From NCBI GenBank assembly GCA_033439265.1, contig JAVTVX010000035.1, forward strand, positions 20,176,001 through 20,240,000: 64,000 nt of DNA, in the 5' to 3' direction. Shown here in pieces: positions 44,801-58,009 of the stretch (position 1 is the stretch's first letter; each line of letters begins with the position of its first letter). The position numbers and the translations under genes were made by a program. The stretch is from Dillenia suffruticosa. Its lineage: Eukaryota; Streptophyta; Magnoliopsida; Dilleniales; Dilleniaceae. The notes under the pieces were generated by a model. The model made no database searches and was not told where the DNA came from. It saw only the letters and a program-made list of their open reading frames with translations.

Positions 44801-47399
44801 ATAGTCATATCGCTCTATAAGTAAAGTTTTATAAAATAATCTAAAAAAAAAAATTTCTAATATCGACTAATTTTTGTTTTCACCGATCAAAACTGATTAC
44901 TCCTTTATATTTGTTACAAACGATTAATTTAATTATTTCATATATCTTACTCAACCCCATATTTAACATATTTTTCAGATTTTCCTCGACCCAGTCCACG
45001 TGGCAATATTATTATCGTTTTTAACTTTATCATGATCATGTTATTAGTGGACGGCCGCAATTCCTTTTTCTTTTTTTCCTTAGGCTCAAGACTAAATAAT
45101 AATAAGGGTAATCTTTCTTAATAATTATATAATAAATTGAATTTTTTACAACTTAAAAAAAAAAAGTTAATCAGACAGAATATGCTTACTCGTGGGAACA
45201 AACCATTCTGACTCAACTTTGAGACGAGCTTCAATTTAAAGTCCCCTCACCACGTTGTCACTCTATCAAACTAAAAGTAAAATAAATTATGTTTTAAAAT
45301 TTTATTTAAGAAGAAAATTATAATTTTAGAAAATAAATAAAATTTAAAATCATGTATATAAAAAATGTTTTCTTTTTTTTTTTTTTTTTTTTTTTTGAGA
45401 AAAGCCTCCTTGCCCACACCCCCAACCTGATGTCCAAACACCAATACTCTTATATGTAATTTTTTTTAATCAAATTTGCAACTTTAGATCTTGAGAGCCT
45501 AAAACATTTATCATCTAATCATTTCTATATTAAAAAATTACAGACAATGATTTACTTCTTGTGGGCAGGCTTCTTCGTGGTATTATTAATTTAGCTTTAA
45601 AATTTTAAATCTCATTTGAAACTAATTTTTCCAATCAATACCATAATATTCCAATTAATCATTTTTTTATTATAAAAATAATAATAATAATTTTATTTTT
45701 TTCGATTCAGTTCGTGATTTGAATACCTCGTCCAGAATCGTTTGTTTTTGTATTCGATAATGAAAAAAACAAATATTCATCGTTTCTTCTATAAAAAAGC
45801 GAAGAACAAAGGTTGTCAAATAAGACAAACTTTACCGCCAAATTCTCGAGACTCGCGTTAGGGGCATTTCCGAAAATAATGGGAACTTCGGAGGTGTAAG
45901 TTTGGAGCAGTGTCGTTTTCTACGAGACTGGCTGTTGCATTTCCGTAAATAAGCCAACCCAAAACGGGTAAAGCGGGAAGAAAGCCCACCCTATGCCTCT
46001 CGTTTTTTCATTCTCCAGAAATTCGATTACTTTAAGATGATGAAGAGGGTTCCGTCCTTATTCACGCGCCTAAGGCGGTGCATGAAGAGCATATTGAGCT
46101 CGAATCAAACTCTCTCTCTCTTTTTTTTTTTTTTTTTTATTAATAAATTAGATATAAAATCATATTCTAAATTATTCAATTCAAATATTATTAAATTTAA
46201 TTAAAAAAATAATCTCTTCTAATATAATTTTTTATATTTTTAAATTTTAAATATAAAATTTGATTAAAAGATATAATAATTTTATTCACTAGAGTTATTA
46301 TCCATTATTCCAAATCAAACACAATATCTTTCAAATACTTTGAATTTTCTTTTCTTTTTTTCCAAAATGTATTATTAACAAATTTTCAATCTGAAAAATA
46401 TTCGTATAAAAAGGATAAATTTGAAACTTATAAAAATTAAGCTCGACTTTTATTAGTCAAAAGAGAGAAAATTTATTATAATAAAAGTTTTTTTACATAA
46501 TCTGAACTTTTAAATTTAAGTTAGAGCATTGACATTTAAATAAATTCATATTCAAAAATCTTTGTCTCATTGAATATTAATATGTTCCATGTTATCAAAC
46601 TAAGCTCAAATCACCTTTTATTGATAATGTATTGATTCTGTTTATAGTTAAACATTCAAAAATCACACTCGATACACTTCTAAAAAAATATTCAAGTAAA
46701 ATTAAATCCTAAATAGATATTAAAAATAACTTATCCGGCCTTTAAACTACTATCAAACTAAGAGTGACATAAATTTATAATTAGAGGTAAAATTTAACAT
46801 TTAATAACTGATATGGAATTGAATTTAAATAAATTGAATTAGAGAAAATTTAAATTTAGTATAAAATAATAGATTTTAAAATTAAAATTCAATTTATTAC
46901 TGTTGTAATATAAAATAACATGTTATTAGACCATCTTGCCCGATCAAAAATTATTGTTATCAGAACTTTTTGGCTACAAATTATGTAGCTAGCATGATAT
47001 TTTGCTAAAAATACTATAATTATTTATAGATTCTAATATCTAATAAAACTAGACCGTGCCAACTCAAGTGTAAATCCCTTGGGGGGGGGGGGGTTGGGGC
47101 GAGGGTAGGACCCGGTGGGAGAGTGGGAGAGGGAAATTTGTGAGGGGAGGGATGTAACAGTTAAAGGTGGGCGGCTGCGAGAGCTCAAGTGAATAATGCC
47201 AAAGCACAAAGGCCGTGTTTGCCCATTCACAAAAAGCCATTCTATAACTAAAACCAACAAAATATATACAAATAAAACATTACACATGATGAAAAAGAAG
47301 AGAGAGGGACACAGTTGGGGTGGTGGTGTAGTGTTTTAGTCCATAGAGTGAGACCATCTTGGTGGTGGTGTGTTTTTATTGGGATTTGTGAGGTTTTTG
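41874..47399. other. Intergenic, AT-rich, with one hAT-type MITE
   Basis: 3' flank of the PDAT1-like locus, then about 5 kb of AT-rich spacer. It contains a poly-T at about 42909-42924, a (GA)n tract at about 43097-43113, a MITE at 43445-43835, a poly-T at about 45371-45395 and a G-run at about 47081-47093. No frame with protein-family features was found. Confidence 0.5.
43445..43835. mobile_element. hAT-type MITE (copy 2, inverted relative to copy 1)
   Basis: 391-bp element starting CACTATTTTTAACACCGAACC and ending AAAAACACTG. It aligns with the reverse complement of 19232-19615 (both carry GAACCAATAAA next to the end and an AT-rich core). Flanking 8-mers CCTCTAAC and GCTCCAAC match at 6 of 8 positions, consistent with an old target duplication. 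Confidence 0.68.
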
Positions 47400-47561
47400 T
47401 TGTGTTGGCTGCTACACTCCATACCCAAAGGAAAATAGAGAGGAAAGAGAGGGAGCGTGAGAGAGAGAGAGAGTCATTGAAGGGTTTCAAGAGAGGAGAC
47501 ATGCCCAATTTGATCCCAACATCCCCTTTCACTGCTTCTTCTCTTCTTATCTGATCCCAAA
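47400..47561 (+). other. Probable NF-YA 5' leader exon
   Basis: GA-rich sequence followed by a good splice donor (CCCAAAG then GTCTCT at 47562). The next acceptor that fits is TTGGCAG just before 49462, 20 bases upstream of the NF-YA start codon. The transcription start is not visible and the left border is approximate. A leader intron of about 1.9 kb is common in plant NF-YA genes. Confidence 0.5.
47501..47554 (+). CDS. Upstream ORF in the NF-YA leader, 17 codons
   Basis: ATG at 47501 opens a short frame reading MPNLIPTSPFTASSLLI with TGA at 47552-47554, just before the proposed donor at 47562. If the leader exon is right, it is the first AUG of the spliced NF-YA mRNA or near it and would lower main-ORF translation. 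uORF control is documented for the Medicago NF-YA gene MtHAP2-1; whether this peptide is conserved is not known here. Confidence 0.4.
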   Translation: MPNLIPTSPFTASSLLI

Positions 47562-49481
47562 GGTCTCTCGCTCTCCTCTTACTATATTGCTTCACTTTGT
47601 GTACTTTGCATGCTCTTTTGTCTTCGTTTTCTTTTTCTTCCTCTTCTTCCTTACCATCGTTCTTTTTCTGGGTGTTCTTTATTTTCAGCACTTAACTGTA
47701 AATTTCTAGTTTGGAATGCATATGTTGTTTAGATGTTGATGATGATGTTTTTGTTTATTGTTCTTGGTGCTGAAGAAAATATGAGCTTTTGAGAGTAAAG
47801 TTAATGTTACTGTTTGGTTGCCTATCTGAATTACTTCTTCTGGTTAGTTTGCCTTTTTCTGAATCTAGTCGTGGGTATTGCTTGTTTTTTATCATTTCCA
47901 TTTTTGGGTGTATGAAATCTGCTAATTTTGGGTTTTTAGTCTTTTGATTCTTGTTTTCTCAAAAGGGGTTGTTAGTTTTAACTTGTTATCCTTGTAATTT
48001 TTTTTTGTTTTATTTTTTGCTTACAGTTAATTATTATTCTGGCTATGCTGGGTAAATTTTGCTATTTGAATTCTGTTCTTGGATTAGTCAATGATTTTAT
48101 TACATGGGTGTTTTAATGAAGGGAGTTTGATGTTCTCTTTTTTTGTTCTCCTATGATTGTTGTACTGGGAAGCGAGATAGAGAGGGGGGTAAGGACGAGA
48201 AGTAGTTTTGTCTTATGTGATGGATTTTACTTTGATCTGTTGCATAATATCTTCATATGTTGCATCATGATCAGAAGGTTTGGTTAGATTATTTACGAGA
48301 AGGTGCTGTCCTTAAATATTGTTATCTACTTCTTTCAAAATATTTAGGTTTTAGGAAGTTGATTCATTTGATCATGGTAGTCCTAGGTGGTTTGAAATCA
48401 CATTAATGATCTAATAAAGTTGACAATGGATAGTAAATTTAGATGCCGTGCACAAGGAAATTGCAGAGTGAAAGAGCAGGGCAAAAATTTTTTTCATTTC
48501 TATGACTACATTTTTAGCAACCAGTGAATTTTGTGAGATACTGTTCTGGCAGGTTGGCGTTTGAATCAGGAAACATTATATGTTCAATGGAAACAAAAAA
48601 GAATTCCCAAGGATTGTTGGGTTTTATGTTGAAAAATTCTTTAGGCCAAAGCATTTATACATTTGTTTCTATTTATCATTATTATTGAATGAAAAGGAAT
48701 GAATATAACATTTTCTATCTGTGGCCCATTGTACGTTGTTATTTGGGGGGATTCTCGGCAAGATTGTGGATCCCCAGCAAGGTGATTAAATGTTTTGTTG
48801 GCAAGGTGATAAAGTGTTTTGTTGGCGTAGTCTAGTGGTACTTATAGTTGGAGTACCTAGTGATGGGAAGAGAGGAGGGAACAATGCTATATGAGTTAAG
48901 TTAGTGGTATTAATGTTGGCGACAGAGCTGGTTGATGGCACTGTTGTAATGAGCATGAGAAAACTGTAAATCACAGATAAATTAAATCCCATAGCTTGTC
49001 TGCTGGGCTTTGGATATAGCACATGACGTAGCTTATGATTTGAAAATAAATGGTTGTGGCTTGTGAATTATGTAATGGAATTTGCTTAGAGATGTTAATA
49101 GTTTTGTCAATGGCTATGTTTGTGGCTTGTACTATAATGTTAGCCCAATCTGAGGTCTGTGTTTTTTATTTGGCCAATAAGTCTTATTTTCTTGGTAGGC
49201 TAATCTTGCCCCTTGATCCATCAAAATGTGCCTTTCTGTCTGGATGTTTTCTGTATTCTGTTTGACATGGCTTGTTTTGTATTTTCTTTTATGGAAAATA
49301 GTGTGTATATTATAGTCAAGACTGGAGATATGACTCAATAGTCATCTATGAATCTTTTGGGACATTAAGAGCTACAGCTTATCTCACAGGGTGCTTTACA
49401 GCTAATTTTGTAACCAACTAGGGACTGTTACTTGTAAAAGAACAGCCTGTGTTGGCAGTTCAACATGCGCTAATAAGATTG

Positions 49482-52318
49482 ATGGCTACAAGGATCCACA
49501 GTCTGACAGAAAAGAATTTTGACCAAACTTCTCTGCATTCAATGTCCCATTTTTCTGTTAATTGCTCATCATGGTGGAATCCGAGTCAACAGCAATCTCC
49601 CCAGTTTTTGTACAAGAATCTAACCTTGAAAGTGGAATCTCCACCGCAAAACTGTCAGAATGCAAGGCATATTGATCTTCAACTACGAGACCAGGATTCA
49701 TCGTCAACTCAATCCACTGGCCAATCAAACAATGAAGTAACTGTTGGTGGTGGAATTAATCCTCAAGAACAAAGCATTTCTTCAGAATCTGGTATATATA
49801 GTTTGTATATTCAATTAAAGCAAAATATTATCCATAATTTAGCTTCCATGCTTTCTCTTCAACAGAATGATACAACTGATCCTACAGAATGGTGGGTGAT
49901 GGACTTCCTTGGTATATGATTTAGTATTAATTATCTTTTGCAAGAAGTGCCACTTTGATTTTGTTACTTTGTTGGTTGTTTGTTGGGGTGGTCATGTGCC
50001 AATTTAGTTTCCTATTTGGTGCTGTTATGAGCCATGAAAATATGTTCTTCTGGAGTTACATGTTCAAAATCAGTTTTTAGTTAGTGGCCCATTCATTCTG
50101 CAATCTGCAATCTGCAATGCTGATATTGATGTTTCATTGTAATGGTCTTATGCCTTTATTCTTTTGTATGAATGCGAACACACATGTAGCTTTATTTTAC
50201 TTCTACATAGATTATTTGATTATTTCATTGTATTCAAGAGCATGTTTGCACTCCATTCAGTAATGGTCCCCTTGGCATCATTGACAGAGAGATATCATTT
50301 CTAGTATTTCTGCCCGCTAACTTTGGTTATGGGAAATTGTGGTATTCATCTTATGAAAATCCAGCTCTTGCAATTGAAAAGGGCGTAATGGTTTCCAATT
50401 CTGTTTCATTGGGTGATGTATTGTTCTTATTCATGAAGTTGAAGGTGCCTCTATCCAAACAAAAAGAACACAAATATAATCTGATCATTTCTTGAAATGC
50501 ATCTTTTTGAATATTTCTCAGCAGCCTGGCCGTTTACAAAATGTGAGAAGCTTAGTAAGGTTGTGGCTAGTCTTGTGGTGTACAAATTGCTGATTTGAAA
50601 TCTTCAAAACTAAGTTGAGGATTTGCCTTTGCCTGAACTGTCTGTATGAGGAATAATAATAATAATAATGAAATTATAAGCTATAAAGTTCTGTTGTTCC
50701 TTGTTTGATTGTGAAATAATAGTTGTATTACTGTTGTTTCCATCTTGGCAGGCTTGCACTAACTAAATGGTTTCTATTCTTATGATCTCAGTTCAAGAGG
50801 ACAGTTATGGGAAGCATGCAGAAAGTCAGTTGAAGCCAGTTTATTTAATGGGTAATCCAGAAATGGTCATTAATCCTTCGCATGTTGATTATAGTCACTC
50901 AATGGTAAGTTAAGCTAACTACAATCAATCCTCCTTATATTGGAACATGCTAAACTGACATCTTCTCTTCATGTTGCAGGCTCATATCCCATACCCTTAT
51001 GCTGATCCCTATTGGAGTGGGCTATTGAGTGCTTATGGACCACAGGCTATTGTAAGTTACGTTGATCACATTTAACTTGCTTGTCCCAATGCAAGATAAA
51101 TTTTGCTATGTAGTTGAAGTTTGATGGCACCAGATTTGGCCCATTATGCATGTTGCTCTCTTTTCTATTGCCAAAACATTATGCTAGTAACAGGAAGTCA
51201 AAATGCCTTAATCATTTTCTTCTGGCTTCTTGAAATAAGTTTGTCACCTGAAATAGAAACAGAAAGTAGGCATTGGAACAATTATTAATCATGCTTAGGA
51301 TGAATGAATCTGGTTCCCGAGCTAAGGAAATTTTGTCATAAAGACTTGGGTTACAAGTAGTGACAAAAATATGAACCACTTCATCTATTTAATCCTATTC
51401 TGCAGTGTTTTTCTTTTTCGAGTGTTCCAAATTAATCTCTTTCCGGTCTATCTGATAATGAAACTCTTAGCAGATGCAGCCACAAATGGTGGGAATGACA
51501 CCTGCACGTGTCCCATTGCCCCTTGACCTTGCTGAGAACAAGCCCATCTATGTCAATGCGAAACAATACCATGGGATCCTGAGACGGAGGCAGTCTCGTG
51601 CAAAGCTGGAAGCTCAAAACAAACTTGTGAAAAACCGAAAGGTGAGAAAATTAATTCTGTATTTCTAGCTCAAACCCAGCTTTTGAAACATCAAGACATT
51701 CGTACTTAATCCTTGTGGTGTTTAGCATTCTAGTACATCTCTATTGTTACACTGACCTCTATGGTTTTATTACTGACCATGCATGGGTCTTTTCTTTGAC
51801 CAGTTGCCTATGCAGCGATTTGCTTCCAACATCTTGTTTAAACACCTACTACAATGGAAACATATTGTGTCATTCACCCATAATTGTTGTTTCATCTTAT
51901 TAAATTGATAGCCTTAAGCTGACCGGTAAGACCAATTTTTACTTTGCTGCAGCCTTATCTCCACGAGTCTCGACATCTCCATGCCTTGAATAGGGTCAGG
52001 GGTTCAAGTGGACGCTTCCTCAGCACTAAAAAGCTCCAAGAGACCAATCCTACTTCCTCCACCAGTGTCCAGTGCTCCTCTAGCTCTGGTAGCATGCATC
52101 AACAAGGAGCTATGTCAGAATCAGAGAAGGGCAGCTCTTCCACCGGCCTAAATGCAGCCTCTGTTGCTTGTGCTACAACGGTCTCCAATGTTGGTGTTAG
52201 CTTCCAAGAACCAGTTCGCAGATTCTCAGGCTTGTCTTCACAACTGGGTGGAAGCACACAAGGCAGTGGGGTCCTTATGAGCAACGGTAACCAACACCGT
52301 GCTCCAGTCGTCCGGTGA
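49482..52318 (+). CDS. NF-YA: Nuclear transcription factor Y subunit A (CCAAT-binding, HAP2 family)
   Basis: Sequence-specific subunit of the NF-Y trimer that reads CCAAT boxes. Coding exons: 49482-49791, 50792-50904, 50980-51051, 51474-51641 and 51953-52318. GT-AG borders and phases agree, giving 342 residues. Exons 1-3 are Gln/Ser-rich (activation region) with the conserved [15 protein letters not shown]. The core lies at about residues 188-243: the NF-YB/YC-binding helix ([20 protein letters not shown]), a linker, and the DNA-binding helix ([13 protein letters not shown]), followed by RGSSGRF; the core is split by the intron after KNRK. The C-terminus is Ser-rich. The start is the first ATG after the leader acceptor. 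The 3'UTR carries a miR169 site. The paralogue number within the family is not assigned. Confidence 0.94.
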
Positions 52319-52349
52319 GATATGGAACCATAATAGCATGTCACCTGGC

Positions 52350-52370
52350 TGGGCAATTCATCCTTGGCTT
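52350..52370 (+). promoter_or_regulatory. miR169 target site in the NF-YA 3'UTR
   Basis: The 21 bases starting TGGGCAATTCATCCTTGG pair with miR169 (5' end CAGCCAAGGATGA) with no mismatch opposite miRNA positions 2-13. The few mismatches are at its first base, position 14 and the 3' end. It lies 32 bases beyond the stop codon, the usual place in plant NF-YA mRNAs, where miR169 directs cleavage. Confidence 0.9.
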
Positions 52371-54786
52371 TGTCACATTACTTTTCAATGTTAGATTATC
52401 CATAGGAAAAATGTACTGACTTGTACTTATGTGAGTGTGCTATGCTACTGTTAGCTTTGTTTTGCATTCATGGGTGCTTACCTTTTATGGTGGTAATCTG
52501 AGTTCTTTGTTAGATGATCAACATTGTGGTTGCTTGAAAGGATTTTGTTTAACTGGATGTGAGGTTGTCTATTTTTAAGCATGATCGAGGTTTTACCCTT
52601 ATTGAGAGTATCGGACTCTCATATGTATGGAGCGTTTTTTGTTGGGAAATCTGTCCTCCGAAAAGAGTCACTCTAGCGGTCGGTCAAGATTAGTTGGGGT
52701 ACAGTCCCAAATACCGGACGGTATTCAAGACATTCAAGACATGATACAAAAAAAAAAAAAATGAAAGGATATGAGTTCCAAGCCAACTCACGGGTTGTGA
52801 TGCTTCTATTTTCCAAAAATCGGTCCACTTTTTATCTACTTCGATGTTTTCATAGCTATGAAGATCGGAAGATTTGAGTGTTGGGAGTTACGATCGTTGT
52901 TGTGGCTAGTTTCGGATGCCAAAGGGTTTTTGGTTAGAAATGCGCACGAGCCCTCTACGCTCTTGGCCCTCTGGGCTCACTATGTATAATAGGGTTGAAA
53001 CTTGAGCATTCTCCAAGATTTTGATTCTGTCGGGAAACCAAGCACTTGTGGAGAATCATTGGACGATTCCAATATTAAATTGGTCAAGGGTTCAGTTCCT
53101 TTGGATTTTGAGCTTGATTGGACCGGTGTGCCTTGCCGTCTAGGCCGGCTTGGGCATATCAATTCAGTCCAGCCTGAGCTTTGTGATAATGAAACCAACC
53201 AGCTTGCCAACTAGTTTGGGCTTGGGCGTATCCATTCAGTCCAACCTGGGCATTGTGACAATGAAATCTACCAGCAAAAAGTTTTGAGGAATGCACCACA
53301 ACAATAAAGTTGTGATCTTCGAGTGATGGAGATACTTACCCTCACCCACATAACTATTAAATAATATTTGTCCACTGTTGCCCTAATCCCTTGTGCTCTA
53401 TGTTGGAATTGCTTAGCTATGCCTAATTTTCAAAGATTTTAAAATCTCGTCAGATTTAAAAAAGGAATGAAAATTCATTGTTGCCCTATTTGTAAAAATG
53501 AAAATAATAATAATAAAAAAATAGTGGCCTAATCACCTAAGGCTACATGTGGAACTCATTATTGCATGGCCAAAATGATCAATCTTACAAGGTGTCCAAT
53601 TATATTAAAAGGCTTAAGTGACTTTTTAGGTAAAGGTGAGCATAATGGTTTTGATGTAACAGTTTTCAGTTCTCTACTTTTGAAAGGGAAGGGTATTGTG
53701 TGTTGGATTAATTAAGTAATGATGATTTTTTTTTTTTTAGTATCTGAATTTATATTTTGATTAATCTGATTTAAACGTTTATAAAATTTTATTTAAGAAA
53801 TAATTCTCTTAATATAATATTTTTCATTCTTAACTATAAAGATATCATCTGATACATTGCACAAAACCAGTTCATGCCAAACTTGGGTGAAAAGGTTATG
53901 TTTGGCTCTTCCCAACATTATTTATCAAATTTGTTTTGACATGCCAATTTCATTTGTACAGTTGTTTTCTTTCTCCCCTCATTCTATCTCCGTTCATATT
54001 CTTAGCTTCCCCTTTGCTCCTTTCCAAACATGGTAGTGGGCCAAGCCTTCCATTCCAAAGAAAATATTAACTTGTCCCATGCTTTTGGTTAACTTCAACC
54101 CCTCCCACCTTTTTTCATATTAATCTTTGCTTTACATTTATGTGTCAAATAAAAATAATTTCTTTTATTAAAATTTTCATGTAACTCTACCATAGCATAC
54201 TTAACCAATCATTTATTGTGATTATGTGGGCAAAGTTTTACAAACACCAATTGTATGAAAGAGAATATTGCACTTTAAATTATTCTCTAAAGAAAAATCT
54301 AGTTTAATATGAAAAACTTATGTTCTATTTTTTTAATTGCAAATATTAAAGTAAAATAAAAAATTACAAATTTTATTAATACTTTGTAGACTCATTTAAA
54401 TTTTGAATAGAATTTTTTTAAAGAACTTAAGATTGCAGTGGTGGGTAATCCTAATGCTCTTGCTTACATGACACCACCCAAAGCAAGTGAAGACTCAATG
54501 AGTCCACAGGTCGAGTGATATTAAATTTGGCATAAAATCTTTTTATTTCATTTTATTACACAAAAGAAATGAAAGGGTTGGTATTTCAAAGGTCAAGTCG
54601 CGTCAATATTAATGCAACATAAGCACAAGCACAAATTCATCACCCAATCATCACCCCTGAAATTCACATTCCCAAGAGAGCTTTAGCACACCCACAACTC
54701 GTAATTCTCATTCTCTCTCTCTTTCTCTCTCTCTCGCTCAATCTATCAACCCCATCAGCAAAACCCAGAATTAGAAACCCACCTGA

Positions 54787-54795
<9 letters not shown>
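52371..54795. other. Intergenic, NF-YA 3' flank to WAV2 promoter
   Basis: The NF-YA 3'UTR runs to about 52570. A moderately GC-rich stretch at 52600-53300 includes a tandem pair of about 54 bases (53149-53202 and 53221-53274, starting CTTGGGC and containing ATTCAGTCCA). The rest is AT-rich. No supported gene. Confidence 0.45.

Positions 54796-54830
<35 letters not shown>
54796..54830. repeat. (GA)n microsatellite abutting the WAV2 start codon
   Basis: Pure GA repeat of about 35 bases that runs directly into the ATG at 54831. A pyrimidine-rich TC tract lies about 80 bases further upstream (54713-54737). Confidence 0.92.
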
Positions 54831-54833
<3 letters not shown>

Positions 54834-57800
54834 GGGTCGTATGCGAGTTTGTTGATGTACGGAGTGGGAGGAATAGTGGTTGCAGGACTGGCATTATTGG
54901 TGGCTTTACAAGAGAAGCTTATTTATGTTCCTGTTCTTCCTGGTCTCACAAGGTCTTACCCTTTTACTCCAGATCGTCTTCGCCTCAAATACGAGGATAT
55001 TTGGTTCAATTCTTCTGATGGGGTTCGTCTTCACGCTTGGTTCATCAAACTCTTCCCTGAATGCCCAGGTCTGAATTCCTCTCTGTTGATTTCATTTGAT
55101 TTCGATCTTTTGGGTCTGAATTATGTCTCTGATCATCTACAGTTTGTTCGTTTTTGGTGATTTGTGAGGACACTTTTGGTTTTTGGGGTTAGGCTGTTTA
55201 GTTGTTTCCTTTTAATTGGACGAGAGCTTATAGGGAATTTGGAATTTAGGTAATCATTTTTAAAGAACTTGGTTTTGGATTGAAAGAAAAGCAAAGAATT
55301 GGATTGAATTATAGCTATTTGCAACAAATTTCTTACTCTTTATTATGGGGGAAGTCTAGACATGCTCGGGGTTGTGGAATTTAAGACTTCTTTGGGAATT
55401 TGGGAAGAATTTGGATCTGGGTTTTAAAGAAAATCCAAGATCTCATTGAATTGTAGCTATCTGCTCTAAATTTGTTTACTCGTCATGTTAGAAGAATTTA
55501 GGGCTTATTGAGAAACTCGGAATTGTTTTATGCTTCTCCCCTCTCTCATATTTTTTTATCTTTTTTTTTGGGGGGGGGGGAGGGGAGGATTTGGTTGTGG
55601 CTTTGAAAGAAAAGTAAAAAATTTCACTAAATCCTATCTATTGCTCTTCATGATGAAGAATGTTTGGTACTTCTGGATCAACTCTGTATGTTGTTGGTGT
55701 AAGTTGTTCATGTTAGATGGGTTTAATTTTTGACACATTTGAGGTTTTGAAGGTTATTTTTCTATCGATATTGCAGGTCCAACCTTGTTGTTCTTCCAAG
55801 AAAATGCTGGAAGTATCCTTTATTTCGTCTTTGTTTAAAGGTCTATATTGATTTTCTCAAAGTTTTGTAACTTGATTGAAAACTTTCATTACTGCTATTA
55901 TTGGCCTTGACTCTTATCTACAGATATTGCACACCGTCTTGAAATGGTTCGTATCATGTTTCAGAGGTTACAGTGCAATGTTTTCATGCTGTCTTACAGA
56001 GGGTATGTATGTGCTTGCTTATGTTAGGATGTTATTCTTTGTGCTTGTAACTGCATTAGTATCTGATATGTGCCCATTCATCTCAACTATGTAGTGCATA
56101 ATGGTTTTCTATTCTATGCAGTTATGGAGCAAGTGATGGCTACCCATCTCAACATGGAATTACAATGGATGCACAGGTTGACTTCACTGGACATGTGTCA
56201 TCCAGTCTTGGGCTTTAACTTTTATTGTTGTCATCACGACTGATCCCAAACCATGAAATTTTCCCTTTTATTGTTTAGGCTGCATTGGATCATCTCGTTC
56301 AGAGGACTGACATTGATACTGGAAGAATAGTCATCTTTGGAAGGTCACTTGGGGGCGCAGTTGGTGCTGTTCTTGCCAAAAACAATCCTGATAAGGTACT
56401 GTTTGAGTAGAGCTTTTTCTTTCCTGACAAGTAGTGATTCAGCCCTAGGGCCGACAAGCTTATAGAAAAGTAATAGAACCCTGGCTCATTGTAAATAGAG
56501 AAGGAAAAAAAAAGCATACGATTCTTTGTGTGCCTTATTTATGAGACGCTAATCATCTTTACCGTGAAACTTTCGGGTTGTGATTTTTTGTTGTCAGATG
56601 TTTGTTTTTTTTTGGGGGGAGTAACGCAGTACTACCAAATAAATAGAATGTAACAGAATGTATACTTTAGTATTGTATTTTTTACCGCCATCAAGCAGCA
56701 ATAGTTTGCCTCCTTTAGCTTTAAAATTAACAATAGCAATGGTTTAATAGAATTATTTCAGAATATTCTTGTTGGCCATGCAAGCTTCCATGCTTTGTGA
56801 AAACAGCAATGGGGAGCGTAAAATATTAGAAATTGGGTTTTTAATAATGAAATGAGCTCCTGCAAATGGTAGAAACGCTGATTGTACAAATCAATTATGC
56901 CATTTTGGCCAGAGATGCTATGCTTTGATAGCTAAGTAAACTTCCATTTTCTTTATAAAGTGGACATGACTATGAGAGACCCTTTTCCTTTTGTTAAGTA
57001 CTGAACTACCTTAAACTTGTCTCCTATTTTTGTGTTATTCTGCATGTCAAAATTTTGACTTGAATGAGAAAAACTTGTGGATTCTCTGGTTTGTCATTTG
57101 TCCTGCTTTCTTTGTTAAATATAGCACATCTTACATGGACTCTTGACCTTCCCTAGCCATACTTGTTTGTCTGCACCTGATATTGTAAATATTGGACAAT
57201 TCATTTTAGTGAAAATTTTGCTGAGATGGAGCATGAACCAATGTCTGGCATGTCAGTCCCGCATCTGACAACCTTACCTGAGTCCATGTAATGTAAAATG
57301 TGGCTTCTGCAGCCCATTTCTGGTTGCATGCTCTATTTTTCCTTGTCAATTTGAGTTTCATTTATTTCTTGCAGAATTTTGCTCCCAGAATTCTGCTTAG
57401 GCATCCCTTTAATGCTCAAATCACAAATGTGTTACATTGATGTATTTGCTTTTCAGCCATAGGCGTATAAATTTAGAACCATCTGAGTTGCAGGTTGCTG
57501 CAATAATATTGGAAAATACTTTCACATCCATTCTGGACATGGCGGGAGTTATGCTTCCCTTCCTCAAATATTTGATAGGGGGTAGTGGCTCTAAAGGACC
57601 AAAGATTCTTAATCGTTTTGTACGTTCCCCCTGGAGTACCATTGATATCATTGGCCAGGTGAGCCTAGAAGTGCTTGCTTGCTTGGAGTTGATATGCTAT
57701 GGCAACACCTCCTTAATTGATATAGCTCTCTACTCTGATTTTCCTTGCTTCCAGGTCAAACAACCCATCCTGTTCCTCTCAGGTCTGCAAGATGAGATGG

Positions 57801-58009
57801 TTCCTCCAGAGCATATGCGAATGCTATATGCTAAAGCAGCTGCACATAACAGGCAATGCCTCTTTGTGGAGTTCGCTACTGGTATGCATATGGATACATG
57901 GTTGGCTGGTGGGGACTGCTACTGGAGAACAATCCAGCTGTTCTTAGAACAACATGCACCACCCAATAAAGAAGATCAACCAAACCACAATGCTTATGGT
58001 AAACTTTGA
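54831..58009 (+). CDS. WAV2: Alpha/beta hydrolase, WAV2 / ABHD13 / BEM46 family
   Basis: Membrane-anchored alpha/beta hydrolase. In Arabidopsis WAV2 limits root bending in response to touch and gravity; the enzymatic substrate is unknown. Exons: 54831-55068, 55777-55812, 55924-56002, 56122-56176, 56279-56395, 57494-57658 and 57755-58009. Phases join to give 314 residues. An N-terminal membrane helix (about residues 5-27) precedes KLIYVPVLPG. The oxyanion region FFQENAGN spans the exon 2-3 junction. The nucleophile is Ser159 in GRSLGG, the acid is Asp243 in GLQDEMVPP, and the base is His275 in TGMHMDTW. A second plausible ending exists: a donor after GCTTATG (57998) joined to an acceptor at about 58374 would replace the last residues GKL with DEKTR. 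Confidence 0.94.

Noticed and set aside
46037..46120. Short Arg-rich frame starting MMKRVPSLFTRLRRCMKS
   Set aside because: It resembles DVL/ROT-type small peptides only in basic composition and lacks their conserved C-terminal core; it soon runs into a poly-T tract.
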